The notes beneath the pieces are model-generated. The model was not told where the DNA came from. It saw only the letters and a program-made list of their open reading frames with translations, and made no database searches. Both the position numbers and the translations under genes were made by a program. A stretch of DNA of 64,000 nucleotides, taken from assembly GCF_039769985.1 (NCBI RefSeq), contig NZ_JBDNCH010000002.1:124001-188000 (forward strand). The letters run 5' to 3'. Of the stretch, positions 27,333 to 36,477 are shown piece by piece. How positions within the stretch are numbered: the first letter of the stretch is position 1; each line of letters starts with the position of its first letter. The stretch comes from Ponticoccus litoralis. Its GTDB lineage: Bacteria; Pseudomonadota; Alphaproteobacteria; Rhodobacterales; Rhodobacteraceae.

Positions 27333-28520
27333 ATGCCGCAACTGTCGACCCGCATCACCTCGCTCAACGAAGGCGGCTCCGACGGGTGGGAGGTCTTCTA
27401 CCGCGCCCGGGCCCTTGTCGCCGCAGGCGAGCAGGTGACAGAGCTGACCATCGGGGAACACGACATCCGCACCGACAGCGCCGTTCTGGATGCGATGAAT
27501 GCCTCCGCGCAGGGCGGCCATACGGGCTATGCCATGGTGCCGGGCATCGCGCCCCTGCGGGCGGAAATCGCCGCCCGCGTCACCGCCCGCACCGGCGTGC
27601 CCACCGGCGCCGCCAATGTGCTCATCACCCCCGGCGGACAGGCCGCGCTCTTTGCCGCGCATCTGGCGGTTCTCGATCCCGGCGACACGGCGCTCTACAT
27701 CGATCCCTTCTATGCGACCTATCCCGGCACCATCCGCGCGGCCTCGGGTGTGGCGGTGCCGGTCCGAACCCGGGCCGCAAACGCCTTCCTGCCCTCGGCG
27801 CAGGCCATCGAGGAACTGGCCTTCGAACACGAAGCCCGCAGCCTGCTGATCAACACGCCCAACAACCCGACCGGCACGGTCTATCCCGCCGACTGCCTGC
27901 AGGCCATCGCCGCCGCCTGCCAGCACCGCGACCTCTGGCTGATCTCGGACGAGGTCTACGACACACAGGTCTGGGAAGGCGCGCATCTCTCGCCGCGTGC
28001 CCTGCCGGGCATGGCGGAGCGCACGCTGGTCGTGGGGTCCATGTCCAAAAGCCACGCCATGACCGGCTCGCGCATTGGCTGGATCGTCGCACCGGAACCG
28101 GTGATCGAGCGCCTGATCGACCTCGCGACAAACACCACCTACGGTGTCCCCGGCTTCATCCAGGACGCGGCGCTCTTCGCCCTGCGCACCGGAGACGGTC
28201 CCGAGGCGGCGGTCTCCGCGCCCTTCCTGCGCCGCCGGGCCCGCGTGCTCGAGGAACTGGCGCGGCACGAGTCCGTTACCGCGATCCCCTCTCAGGGCGC
28301 CATGTACCTGATGCTGGACATCCGCCGCACTGGCCTCTCGGGCCGTGCCTTCGCCGAGGCGCTTCTGGACGCGCGCCGCATCGCGGTGATGCCCGGCGAA
28401 AGCTTCGGCCAATCCGCCGCGGGGCATATCCGCGTCGCCCTGACCGTCGACGATGACAGCCTTGTCCGGGCGATCCGCTGCCTCTGCACCTTCGCGCGGG
28501 AATACGCCGACGCCGCGTGA
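27333..28520 (+). CDS. Class I/II pyridoxal-phosphate aminotransferase
   Basis: A 395-residue fold-type I aminotransferase. The PLP lysine lies in VGSMSKSHAMTGSRIGW, the substrate-binding region is INTPNNPTGTVYP, and DEVYD contributes the aspartate that contacts the ring nitrogen. AAGGAG is placed well ahead of the ATG at 27333. The donor and acceptor cannot be named from sequence alone; an aspartate or aromatic aminotransferase is plausible. It is divergent from the GTA cluster, across 271 bases, and is followed by 364 bases without a gene. Confidence 0.92.
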   Translation: MPQLSTRITSLNEGGSDGWEVFYRARALVAAGEQVTELTIGEHDIRTDSAVLDAMNASAQGGHTGYAMVPGIAPLRAEIAARVTARTGVPTGAANVLITPGGQAALFAAHLAVLDPGDTALYIDPFYATYPGTIRAASGVAVPVRTRAANAFLPSAQAIEELAFEHEARSLLINTPNNPTGTVYPADCLQAIAAACQHRDLWLISDEVYDTQVWEGAHLSPRALPGMAERTLVVGSMSKSHAMTGSRIGWIVAPEPVIERLIDLATNTTYGVPGFIQDAALFALRTGDGPEAAVSAPFLRRRARVLEELARHESVTAIPSQGAMYLMLDIRRTGLSGRAFAEALLDARRIAVMPGESFGQSAAGHIRVALTVDDDSLVRAIRCLCTFAREYADAA

Positions 28521-28884
28521 GGCCCCCGCCCCGCGCGCTCATGCCCGGCCAAACGGCCCCTGCGATGCCCACCGTCCCGACAAAGCCCGTCGGCCTCCGT
28601 GCTCATGCCCGGACCATCCTCTCCGCGCCCCCTGTCCGGGCGGCCCCGATCTGCGCACCCCCGCACCAACCGTACCGGAAACCGCCCCGTGCTTCGCTGC
28701 AATGCGCATATCCTGTCCGACACCCGGGCCGCACCGCAGGGCCTTGGACCCTCGCCAAAGCCGCATCCCACCCGCCGGGCGCGCCGCAAGGCCCCACTGC
28801 GCCATCCGGCAACGAAAAACGCCGCCCCCGGCGGGGGCGGCGTCTGTCACGTCCGGGTGGGCCGAACGGCCCGCATGACCGGCC
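28521..28884. other. Gap between aminotransferase and ndk
   Basis: Apart from the ndk terminator near its right end, this 364-base stretch contains no gene I can support. Several frames are open because of the high GC content, but their predicted products are arginine-, proline- and glycine-rich and match no family. No repeat family copy was seen here. Confidence 0.5.
28811..28843 (-). terminator. Intrinsic terminator of ndk
   Basis: A perfect 11-base stem, ACGCCGCCCCC / GGGGGCGGCGT with a three-base loop, is followed on the minus strand by TTTTCGTT. It lies about 42 bases beyond the ndk stop codon and ends transcription of that gene. Confidence 0.8.
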
Positions 28885-29307
28885 TCAGCCGACCAGTTCG
28901 AGACCCGAGAAGAAATAGGCGATCTCTTCCTTGGCGGTATCCGGCGCGTCCGATCCGTGGACCGAGTTCTCGCCAACCGATTCCGCGAACTCTGCGCGGA
29001 TCGTGCCCGGCGCCGCATCGGCGGGGTTGGTCGCGCCCATGACTTCGCGGTTCTTCAGGATGGCGCCCTCGCCTTCCAGGACCTGTGCCACGATCGGGGC
29101 CGAGGCCATGAACTCGCACAGTTCGTCATAGAAGGGACGCGACGCGTGCACCTTGTAGAACTCGCCCGCCTGGGCCTTGGTCAGGTGGATCCGCTTCTGC
29201 GCGATGATGCGCAGGCCCGCCTCCTCGAACTTGGCATTGATCTTGCCGGTCAGGTTGCGGCGGGTTGCATCGGGCTTGATGATCGAAAAGGTGCGCTCGA
29301 GGGCCAT
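28885..29307 (-). CDS. ndk: Nucleoside-diphosphate kinase
   Basis: A 140-residue enzyme that balances nucleoside triphosphate pools by phosphate exchange. The sequence is full length and typical: ERTFSIIKPDATRR at the start, a GATNPADAAPGTIR segment, and the catalytic histidine in the VHGSDAPDTAKEEIAYFF motif. The ATG at 29307 is supported by family length. It stands alone on the minus strand, with an intrinsic terminator downstream and a repeat-containing region upstream separating it from the divergent ABC-F gene. Confidence 0.97.
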   Translation of the reverse strand: MALERTFSIIKPDATRRNLTGKINAKFEEAGLRIIAQKRIHLTKAQAGEFYKVHASRPFYDELCEFMASAPIVAQVLEGEGAILKNREVMGATNPADAAPGTIRAEFAESVGENSVHGSDAPDTAKEEIAYFFSGLELVG

Positions 29308-29697
29308 GATAGTCTCCAATATGGGGGCCGGAACACCCCGGCCGAATTCTGCGCCGCCGCCTAGCACGGGTCGGCGCTCAAGAAAAGCCCGCAACGCCAT
29401 TCCCCGCGCAGCGCCCGACCGGAACAATCCCCCCGACCAACTTCTCTGGTCTTGCCAATACCTCGGGGGCGCGCTCCGCGCGCGGGGGCAGAGCCCCCTC
29501 TCCGTCGCCGGCCCCGAAACACCGATACGGCGTGACCCGGGGCCGGCGGGCGGGCGCCTTTGCGCCAGCAAACAGTCCCGCCCCGGTCCCGCAATCCCGG
29601 CTCCACCGGCCCTGTCCGGCGCAATCGCGGCCCCAGGCAACGCTCCGGTCGCGCACCCCCACTGGCCCCTCCCGAAACCCTCTGCTAAAGCGCCTCC
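29308..29697. other. Divergent intergenic region between ndk and the ABC-F gene
   Basis: This 390-base gap should contain the promoters of both genes. Its main recognisable content is copy 2 of the second dispersed repeat family (29441-29505). No coding sequence is supported. Confidence 0.5.
29441..29505 (+). repeat. Dispersed repeat family 2, copy 2
   Basis: Begins CTTCTCTGGTCTTGCCAATA and continues into CTCGGGGG, then hairpins GCGCGC-TCC-GCGCGC and GGGGGCAGAGCCCCC. The order and spacing match the copy at 35185, though the first part is more divergent. Confidence 0.55.
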
Positions 29698-31546
29698 ATG
29701 TTGCGCATCCAGTCCATAGGCTACTCGGTCGAGGGCCGCCCTCTCTTCGAAGAGGCCTCCGCCACCATCCCCACCGGCCACAAGGTCGGCCTCGTGGGGC
29801 CAAACGGCGCGGGCAAGACCACGCTCTTCCGGATCATCCGGGGCGAACTCACCCTCGACACCGGCTCGATCGACCTGCCGTCGCGCGCCCGCATCGGCGG
29901 CGTCAGCCAGGAGGTGCCCTCCTCCGAGACCACGATCCTCGACACGGTGCTCGCCGCCGACGCGGAACGCGCCGCCCTGATGGCCGAGGCGGAAACCGCC
30001 GAGGGCCACCGCATGGCCGAGGTCCAGACACGGCTGGCCGACATCGACGCATGGTCCGCCGAGGCCCGCGCCTCCACCATCCTGCGCGGCCTCGGGCTTT
30101 GAACCCGAGGAACACAGGAATCCCTGCTCCGCCTATTCCGGCGGCTGGCGGATGCGCGTGGCGCTGGCAGGTGTGCTCTTCGCCCAGCCCGACCTGCTGC
30201 TTCTGGACGAACCGACCAACTACCTCGACCTCGAAGGCGCGCTCTGGCTGGAATCCTATCTTGCGAAATACCCGCATACGGTGATCGTCATCAGCCACGA
30301 CCGCGGCCTTCTCAACCGCGCCGTGGGCAGCATCCTGCACCTCGAGGACCGCAAGCTGACCTATTACGGCACGCCCTACGACGGCTTCGTCAAGCTGCGC
30401 GCCGAAAAGCGCGCCCAGCAGGCCGCCACGGCGAAAAAGCAGCAGGACCGCCGCGATCACCTGCAAAGCTTCGTCGACCGCTTCCGCGCCAAGGCCACCA
30501 AGGCCAAGCAGGCGCAGGCACGCCTGAAGATGATCGAGCGCATGGACATGGTCACCGCCCCCGAAGAGGCGGCCAAGCGCGTCTTCACCTTCCCGCAGCC
30601 CGACGAGCTTTCCCCGCCGATCATCAATATCGACGGCGGCGCCACGGGCTATGACGGCAAGGCGGTCCTGCACCGCCTGAACCTGCGCATCGACCAGGAC
30701 GACCGCATCGCGCTTCTGGGCAAGAACGGTCAGGGCAAATCCACCCTCTCCAAGCTGCTGGCCGACCGGCTGCCGCTGCTCGACGGCCAGATGAGCCGCT
30801 CGTCCAAGCTGCGCATCGGCTATTTCGCCCAGCATCAGGTCGACGAGCTGCACCTGGACGAGACGCCGCTTCAGCACCTGCAGCGCGAACGCCCCGACAC
30901 GCCGCCCGCCAAGCTGCGCGCCCGCCTCGCGGGCTTCGGCCTTCAGGCCGCGCAGGCCGACACCGAGGTGGCGCGCCTTTCTGGTGGGCAGAAGGCGCGC
31001 CTCTCGCTGCTTCTGGCCACGCTGGACGCGCCGCATCTGCTGATCCTCGACGAGCCGACCAACCACCTCGATATCGAAAGCCGCGAGGCGCTGATGGAGG
31101 CGCTGACCGCCTACAACGGCGCGGTGATCCTCGTCAGCCACGACATGCACCTGCTGTCCATGGTGGCCGACCGGCTCTGGCTGGTCTCCAACGGCACGGT
31201 CAAGCCCTACGAGGACGACCTCGACGCCTATCGCGCCCTGCTTCTCTCTCCCGACGCGCCCGCGAAACCGGCCAAGCCCGTGGAAAAGCCCAAGCGCCCC
31301 TCCCGCGACCGCATCCTCGAGCTGCGCGCCGAGGTGCGCAAATGCGAGGGCCGCGTCGAAAAGCTCGAAGAAATGCGCGAGAAGCTGGCGCAGAAACTGG
31401 CGGACCCGGCGCTCTACGAAGACGGGCGGGCCAACGAACTCGCGACCTGGAACAAGAAATACGCCGAGGTCATGGACGGGCTGCACAAGGCCGAAGGCCT
31501 CTGGATGGCGGCACAGGAACACCTCGACAAGGCCGAGACCGCCTGA
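29698..31546 (+). CDS. ABC-F family ATPase (apparent frameshift near 30098)
   Basis: A duplicated ATPase without membrane domains, about 615 residues, of the ABC-F (Uup/EttA-like) group, which acts on ribosomes. The first domain has Walker A GPNGAGKTTLF and, after the break, SGGWRMRVALAGVLF and LLLDEPTNYLD. The linker LHRLNLRIDQDDR leads into the second domain with GKNGQGKSTLS, LSGGQKARLSLL and LILDEPTNHLD. A C-terminal coiled coil (DRILELRAEVRKCEGRVEKL, shown in part) follows. The frame breaks after ILRGLG: one extra G in CTCGGGC restores GFEPEEH. This site does not fit the CGGNNC pattern. Confidence 0.92.
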
Positions 31547-31813
31547 AGCCGGCGGGCAGGACAAGGGGCAGCGCCGCCGGTCGACCCGGGCGCAAAGGGC
31601 ACGCAGCCCGGCCCCCCTTCGCCCGGCAGCTCCCCCGCCCTGCCCCTTCGACGCGCGGGCGTCAGCCCCGATGCCGCCGGACCGGCCTGCGCCTCAACTC
31701 AGCGGCCCCCGGTCCGGCCCGACCCGACGCCCCCCGCACCCCGCACCCCGCCCCGGCATGGCCAGGGCGCCGGAAGCATTGCGCGGGCGTCAAAGCTGTT
31801 CTAGCCATTCAGG

Positions 31814-32437
31814 ATGGATCAGACCTTCCTCATCGGCGCCTTCGCGACGCTCTTCGTGGTGATCGACCCGATAGGCCTCGCGCCCATCTTCATCGCGCTG
31901 ACCGCCGACACCGATGATCGGCACCGCCGGGCGGTGGCGCTGCGGGCGGTGCTGATCGCGGGCAGCCTGCTGACACTCTTCGCCTTCTTCGGAGAAGCGG
32001 TGCTGGGGTTCATCGGCATCTCGATGCCCGCCTTCCGCATCGCAGGCGGCATCCTGCTGTTCCTCACCGCGCTCGACATGCTGTTCGAGCGCCGCACCAA
32101 GCGCCGCGAGGATCAGGCCGACGAGGAGGACTTCCCCGACCCCTCGGTCTTTCCCATCGCCATCCCGCTGATCGCCGGACCCGGAGCCATCGCCACGATG
32201 ATCCTGCTGGCGGGCCGGGCCGAGGGCGCGCTCGGCATGGCCGCCGTGCTTGGCGTCATGGCCGCCGTCCTCATGCTGGCCCTGCTGCTGTTCCTCTCCG
32301 CCGGCGTGATCGAACGCGGCCTCGGGCGGACCGGCATCAATGTCGTCACGCGCCTTCTGGGCATGCTGCTCGCCGCGCTGTCGGTCCAGTTCGTTCTGGA
32401 CGGGTTGCGCGACTTCGGGTTGGCCAGCGGCGCCTGA
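31814..32437 (+). CDS. MarC family integral membrane protein
   Basis: A 207-residue protein with six predicted transmembrane segments, for example LIGAFATLFVVIDPIGLAPI at the start and AVLMLALLLFLSAGVIE in the second half. The DPIG motif in the first segment and the central FPIAIPLIAGPGAIATMI are the family signature. MarC was once linked to multiple antibiotic resistance, but its function is not established. It is upstream of and on the same strand as the retropepsin gene, 69 bases apart, so the two could be co-transcribed. Confidence 0.92.
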   Translation: MDQTFLIGAFATLFVVIDPIGLAPIFIALTADTDDRHRRAVALRAVLIAGSLLTLFAFFGEAVLGFIGISMPAFRIAGGILLFLTALDMLFERRTKRREDQADEEDFPDPSVFPIAIPLIAGPGAIATMILLAGRAEGALGMAAVLGVMAAVLMLALLLFLSAGVIERGLGRTGINVVTRLLGMLLAALSVQFVLDGLRDFGLASGA

Positions 32438-32506
32438 GCGGCCCGCCGCCCCTGACATTCCGCCGCCCGAGGCCTATATCTGACGGGACCTGCGAGGAGA
32501 CCGCCC

Positions 32507-33088
32507 ATGTCCGGAGACCAGATCGGCAACCTGATCTACCTCAGCGTGCTGGGGGCGGCGCTTCTGACCTGGCTGCTGGTCAGGGGCAGGCTGAACCTGA
32601 ACAAGATGGCCCAGCACATGGCGGCCTGGGTGTTGATCTTCTTCGGCACCATTGCCGCCATTGGCCTGTGGGAGGATGTGCGCAGCACCGTCCTGCCACG
32701 GCAATCAGTCTTCGGAGAAGAGGGCCGCATCGAACTGCCCCGCGCCGAGGACGGCCATTACTACATCACCCTGGAGGTCAATGGCACGCCGACCCGCTTC
32801 GTCGTGGACACCGGCGCCTCCGCCGTGGTGCTGACGGCGCGGGACGCGCAGCGGGCCGGGCTGGCGACCGGGGACCTCGTGTTCCTCTCCAGCGCCATGA
32901 CCGCGAACGGATCGGTCCGGACGGCTCCGGTCACGCTGGACAGCCTGGCGCTCGGACCCATCGTCGACAGACGGATGCCCGCCTATGTGAACGGCGGCGA
33001 GATGGAGACCTCGCTGCTGGGCATGACCTACCTAGACCGCTTCGCCCGGGTGGAAATCGCCAACGACCGGATGATCCTGCAACGCTGA
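32507..33088 (+). CDS. Membrane-anchored retropepsin-like aspartic protease
   Basis: A 193-residue protein with two N-terminal hydrophobic segments (residues 5-25 and 38-58), followed by a single clan AA aspartic protease domain of the TIGR02281 type. The active-site motif FVVDTGASAVVLTARDA is clear, as is the later ETSLLGMTYLDRFARVEI. It would act as a dimer, probably on the periplasmic side. Substrates are unknown. It ends just before a paired palindrome element. Confidence 0.87.
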   Translation: MSGDQIGNLIYLSVLGAALLTWLLVRGRLNLNKMAQHMAAWVLIFFGTIAAIGLWEDVRSTVLPRQSVFGEEGRIELPRAEDGHYYITLEVNGTPTRFVVDTGASAVVLTARDAQRAGLATGDLVFLSSAMTANGSVRTAPVTLDSLALGPIVDRRMPAYVNGGEMETSLLGMTYLDRFARVEIANDRMILQR

Positions 33089-33095
33089 CACCAGC

Positions 33096-33144
33096 GCCGT
33101 TTTCTTGCAAAGAAAACGGCCCGGAAACTTTGGAAGTTTCCGGG
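33096..33144. repeat. Paired palindrome element, copy C (convergent gene ends)
   Basis: Two 11-base perfect hairpins in tandem: GCCGTTTTCTT / AAGAAAACGGC with a GCA loop and CCCGGAAACTT / AAGTTTCCGGG with a TGG loop. It separates the ends of the retropepsin gene and holC, suiting a bidirectional terminator. Confidence 0.72.
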
Positions 33145-33150
33145 TCCCGA

Positions 33151-33612
33151 TCAGGTCTCGGCCTTCTTTTCCCAGCGCCCCGATTCTTCCGACCAGTATT
33201 GCGCCGCACAACCCGCCTTCTTCAGCGCCGTCCACTGCCCGCGCGCCACCTGCAGGGCGCTTTCGTCGTGGCCGTCGAACAGCACGCAGACCCGCTCCAG
33301 CCGGTCGACCTCCTCGGACAGCAGCCGCGCGCCGTCGACGGTCATCAGGCAGGCCGGATCGTTCGCGGCCTCCTGCCCCTCGGTGCACAGAAGCACCGGC
33401 TGATCGGCGTCATGCGGCCCACCCGCCAGCCCGTGCGGCAGGAACCCCTCCTCGGGGCCCTGCCAGAGCGCCTCGTCCAGCCAGGCCATCCGCCCCGGCT
33501 CGGTGCCGCGCACCGCCACCCGCCAGCCGGCCTGTGCCGAGCGCTCCAGCAGCACGCGCAGCGTCTCCTGCATGGGACGCCGCGTCAGGTGATAGAAGTA
33601 GGCCGCGCCCAA
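33151..33612 (-). CDS. holC: DNA polymerase III subunit chi
   Basis: A 153-residue HolC protein, which links the clamp loader to single-strand-binding protein. The start AAYFYHLTRRPMQETLRVLL and the segment WLDEALWQGPEEGFLPHGLA, followed by QPVLL, are typical. The only start that gives the family N-terminus is a TTG at 33612, five bases after the pepA stop, so translation is probably coupled to pepA. The open frame upstream runs inside pepA in another phase. Confidence 0.88.
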   Translation of the reverse strand: MGAAYFYHLTRRPMQETLRVLLERSAQAGWRVAVRGTEPGRMAWLDEALWQGPEEGFLPHGLAGGPHDADQPVLLCTEGQEAANDPACLMTVDGARLLSEEVDRLERVCVLFDGHDESALQVARGQWTALKKAGCAAQYWSEESGRWEKKAET

Positions 33613-33617
33613 GGGCC

Positions 33618-35084
33618 TCAGTCCTGCTCGAAGCGGTCGCGCACCAGCCGGTCCAGCGCCATGACGCCCCAGCCCGTGGCGCCCTTGGGCGACAGGGTGG
33701 TCTCGGCAGAGACCTGGGCCACACCCGCGATATCCAGGTGGATCCACGGCGTGCCGTCCTTGACGAAACGCTGCAGGAACTGCGCCGCTGTGATCGCTCC
33801 CGCGGGCCGCCCGCCGACGTTCTTCACGTCCGCCTTCTGCGACTTCAGCTGGTCGTCATAGGCCTTGCCCAGCGGCAGACGCCACGCGCCCTCGCCCTCG
33901 GCCTCGGCGGCGGCCAGGAAATCCGCCGCCAGCCTGTCGTCGTTGGAAAACACCGCCGCGTTCTCGTGCCCCAGCGCGATGATGCAGGCGCCGGTCAGGG
34001 TGGCGAGGTCGATCATCGCCGCCGGTTTCTCGGAAAGCTGCGCGTGCCACATCACGTCGGCCAGCACCAAACGCCCCTCGGCATCGGTGTTGATCACCTC
34101 GATGGTGTCGCCCTTCATCGAGGTCACGATGTCGCCGGGCCGCTGCGCGCGGTCGCTGGGCATGTTCTCGACAAGGCCGACCATGCCGACCACATGCGCC
34201 TTGGCCTTGCGCAGCGCCAGCGTCTTCATCACACCCGAGACCACGCCCGCGCCGCCCATGTCCATGGTCATGTCCTCCATGCCCGCGGCGGGCTTCAGCG
34301 AGATGCCGCCGGTGTCGAAGACCACGCCCTTGCCGATCAGCGCCAGAGGCGCCCCCTCGGCGCCCTTCCAGCGCATCACCACGACCTTGGAGGGCATGGC
34401 CGAGCCCATGCCGACACCCAGCAAAGCGCCCATGCCCATCTCGGCCAGCCGATCCTCTTCCAGCACCTCGACCTCCAGCCCGGTCTCGCGCAGCGCCTCC
34501 AGCCGCGCGGCGAACTCCTCGGTGCCCAGCACGTTGGTCGGCTCCGACACCAGGTCGCGGGTGAAGAAGACCCCCTCGGCCACGGCTCGCGCGGTGGCAT
34601 AGGCCTCGCCCGCTTCCTCCGCGCCCTTGCACATGACAACCGAAGCCGCCGGACCCTCGGCAGGTTCGGACTTGCGCGCGGTGAAGGCATAGCCCTTCAG
34701 CGCCAGCCCCAGCGCGATCTGCGCGGGCCGCCGCGTGCCTTCCGCCAGCAGCGTCACGCCCGCCTTGCCGGCGGCCTTGGCCAGCGCCGCGCCCGCCCTG
34801 CGCGCCTCCGCGACCGAAGGCCGGCGCGGCAGCTTCACGATATCGACACCCTCGGCCGCCATACCCGCGGGCCATGCCAGCGACAGCACCGCGCCGACCT
34901 CGAGCTTCTCCCGGGCCTCGCTCTCGACCGCGCGGGCCAGGGCGCCCTTGGTCAGGCGGCTCAGACGCCGCGCCGCGGGGCTCAGCGTGCCCTCCGCCGG
35001 GATCAGCACCGCCACGCGGCCCGTGGCCCCGGCCAGCGCCTCGATATCCACATCGGCAAAGGTGATCTCACGCAGGTCGGTCAT
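33618..35084 (-). CDS. pepA: Leucyl aminopeptidase, M17 family
   Basis: A 488-residue cytoplasmic metallo-aminopeptidase. The C-terminal catalytic domain shows LIGKGVVFDTGGISLKP (metal-binding lysine and aspartate), the MDMGGAGVV motif and the signature NTDAEGRLVLAD, all with the expected residues. The N-terminal domain is less conserved. The ATG at 35084 follows GGAGAG. It is coupled to holC downstream, a common pairing, and divergent from lptF across a gap containing a family 2 repeat. Confidence 0.96.
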   Translation of the reverse strand: MTDLREITFADVDIEALAGATGRVAVLIPAEGTLSPAARRLSRLTKGALARAVESEAREKLEVGAVLSLAWPAGMAAEGVDIVKLPRRPSVAEARRAGAALAKAAGKAGVTLLAEGTRRPAQIALGLALKGYAFTARKSEPAEGPAASVVMCKGAEEAGEAYATARAVAEGVFFTRDLVSEPTNVLGTEEFAARLEALRETGLEVEVLEEDRLAEMGMGALLGVGMGSAMPSKVVVMRWKGAEGAPLALIGKGVVFDTGGISLKPAAGMEDMTMDMGGAGVVSGVMKTLALRKAKAHVVGMVGLVENMPSDRAQRPGDIVTSMKGDTIEVINTDAEGRLVLADVMWHAQLSEKPAAMIDLATLTGACIIALGHENAAVFSNDDRLAADFLAAAEAEGEGAWRLPLGKAYDDQLKSQKADVKNVGGRPAGAITAAQFLQRFVKDGTPWIHLDIAGVAQVSAETTLSPKGATGWGVMALDRLVRDRFEQD

Positions 35085-35184
35085 GGGGGCTCTCCATATG
35101 CTTGTTCGTGCCAAGAGGTAACGCGCCCCCGGACAATGGCCAGAGCCGCCAGGACCACCCGGCCCCGCCGGACGCTCCCCCGGG

Positions 35185-35250
35185 TTTTCTTCTGTCCGGA
35201 AATATCCCGGGGGAGGCCCGCAAGGGCCGGGGGCAGAGCCCCCTGCCCGC
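35185..35250 (+). repeat. Dispersed repeat family 2, copy 3
   Basis: The clearest copy: TTTCTTCTGTCCGGAAATAT, then CCCGGGGGAGGCCCGCAAGG, then GGGGGCAGAGCCCCC as a hairpin. It lies between the divergent pepA and lptF genes. Confidence 0.65.
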
Positions 35251-35340
35251 CGGACAAGATGCGCCGCCGCCACATCTTTATCCCCCCGGTGCGATCCGCT
35301 AGTCTCGCCCCGATCCGCATGGTCTGGGGGGACCGCCGTT

Positions 35341-36477
35341 TTGCAGAGATTCGACAGATACGTCCTGTCGCAACTGATGGTGTTGTTCGGCTTCTTCGCC
35401 CTGGTCCTGGTCTCCGTCTACTGGGTGAACCGGGCGGTGATCCTGTTCGACCGTCTGGTGTCCGACGGTCACACCGCTGGCGTCGTGCTGGAATTCACGG
35501 CGCTGTCGCTGCCCGCCGTCATCGCGCTGGTGCTGCCCATGGCGGGCTTTGCCGCGGCGGTCTACGTCACCAACCGCCTGTCCGGCGATTCAGAGCTGAC
35601 CGTGGTCAAGGCCACCGGCTTCTCGCCCCGGCGGCTGGCCCGTCCGGTTCTGGCCTTCGGGCTGATCCTCGGGCTGATCCTGTCGATCCTGACCCATGTG
35701 CTGGTCCCCAAGAGCATCGAGCAGCTGCGCCTGCGCGAGCAGGAAATCGCCGGGTCGATCTCGGCACGGCTGCTGCGCGAAGGCGTCTTCCTGCACCCGA
35801 CGCGCGGCGTCACCTTCTACATCCGCGCCATCACCACCGAGGGCGAGTTGCAGGACGTCTTCCTCACCGACGCCCGGCAGGCGGATCGCGAGACCACCTA
35901 TACGGCGGAACGCGCCTACCTGCTGCGCGACGACGACGGACCGAAACTGGTGATGCTCTCGGGCATGGCGCAGACCGTCGACCGCGAGACCGGCAGCCTG
36001 TCGACGACGAATTTCGCCGACCTGACCTATGACATCTCGGGGCTGATCACGACCGGCCCAGCCAAGCGCCGCCGGGTCGAGTACATCGGCACGCCAGAGC
36101 TTCTGATGCGCACGCATCAGGTCGCCGAAGAGATCGGCGACACCCCCGGCGAAGTCCTCGAAGAGGCGCATATGCGCTTCCAGCTGCCGCTGCTGGCGCT
36201 GATCGCGCCGCTGATCGGCTTTTCCACGCTGATCGCGGGCGGGTTCTCGCGCTTCGGGGTGACGAAGCAGATCGTTCTCGCCATCTTCCTGCTGGTGCTG
36301 GTGAAACTGGTGGAAAGCGGCGTGACGGGACAGGTGAAGGACAATGGCGCGCTCTGGCCGCTGATCTACCTGCCCAGCCTCTTCGGGGCCGCCATCGCCA
36401 CGGCCTTTCTGTGGCACGCGGGCCGCAGCGGCAGACCGGCGCGGCGCCACGCTCCGGCAGAGGGCATCGCCGCATGA
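35341..36477 (+). CDS. lptF: LPS export ABC transporter permease LptF
   Basis: A 378-residue membrane protein that, with LptG and the ATPase LptB, extracts lipopolysaccharide from the inner membrane. Transmembrane segments occur at residues 12-32, 50-75, 98-115 and in the C-terminal third (LPLLALIAPLIGFSTLIAGG), with a periplasmic domain between. The start is a TTG at 35341, giving MQRFDRYVLSQLM, the family N-terminus; no better ATG exists until residue 13. The stop overlaps the lptG start by four bases. Confidence 0.93.
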   Translation: MQRFDRYVLSQLMVLFGFFALVLVSVYWVNRAVILFDRLVSDGHTAGVVLEFTALSLPAVIALVLPMAGFAAAVYVTNRLSGDSELTVVKATGFSPRRLARPVLAFGLILGLILSILTHVLVPKSIEQLRLREQEIAGSISARLLREGVFLHPTRGVTFYIRAITTEGELQDVFLTDARQADRETTYTAERAYLLRDDDGPKLVMLSGMAQTVDRETGSLSTTNFADLTYDISGLITTGPAKRRRVEYIGTPELLMRTHQVAEEIGDTPGEVLEEAHMRFQLPLLALIAPLIGFSTLIAGGFSRFGVTKQIVLAIFLLVLVKLVESGVTGQVKDNGALWPLIYLPSLFGAAIATAFLWHAGRSGRPARRHAPAEGIAA

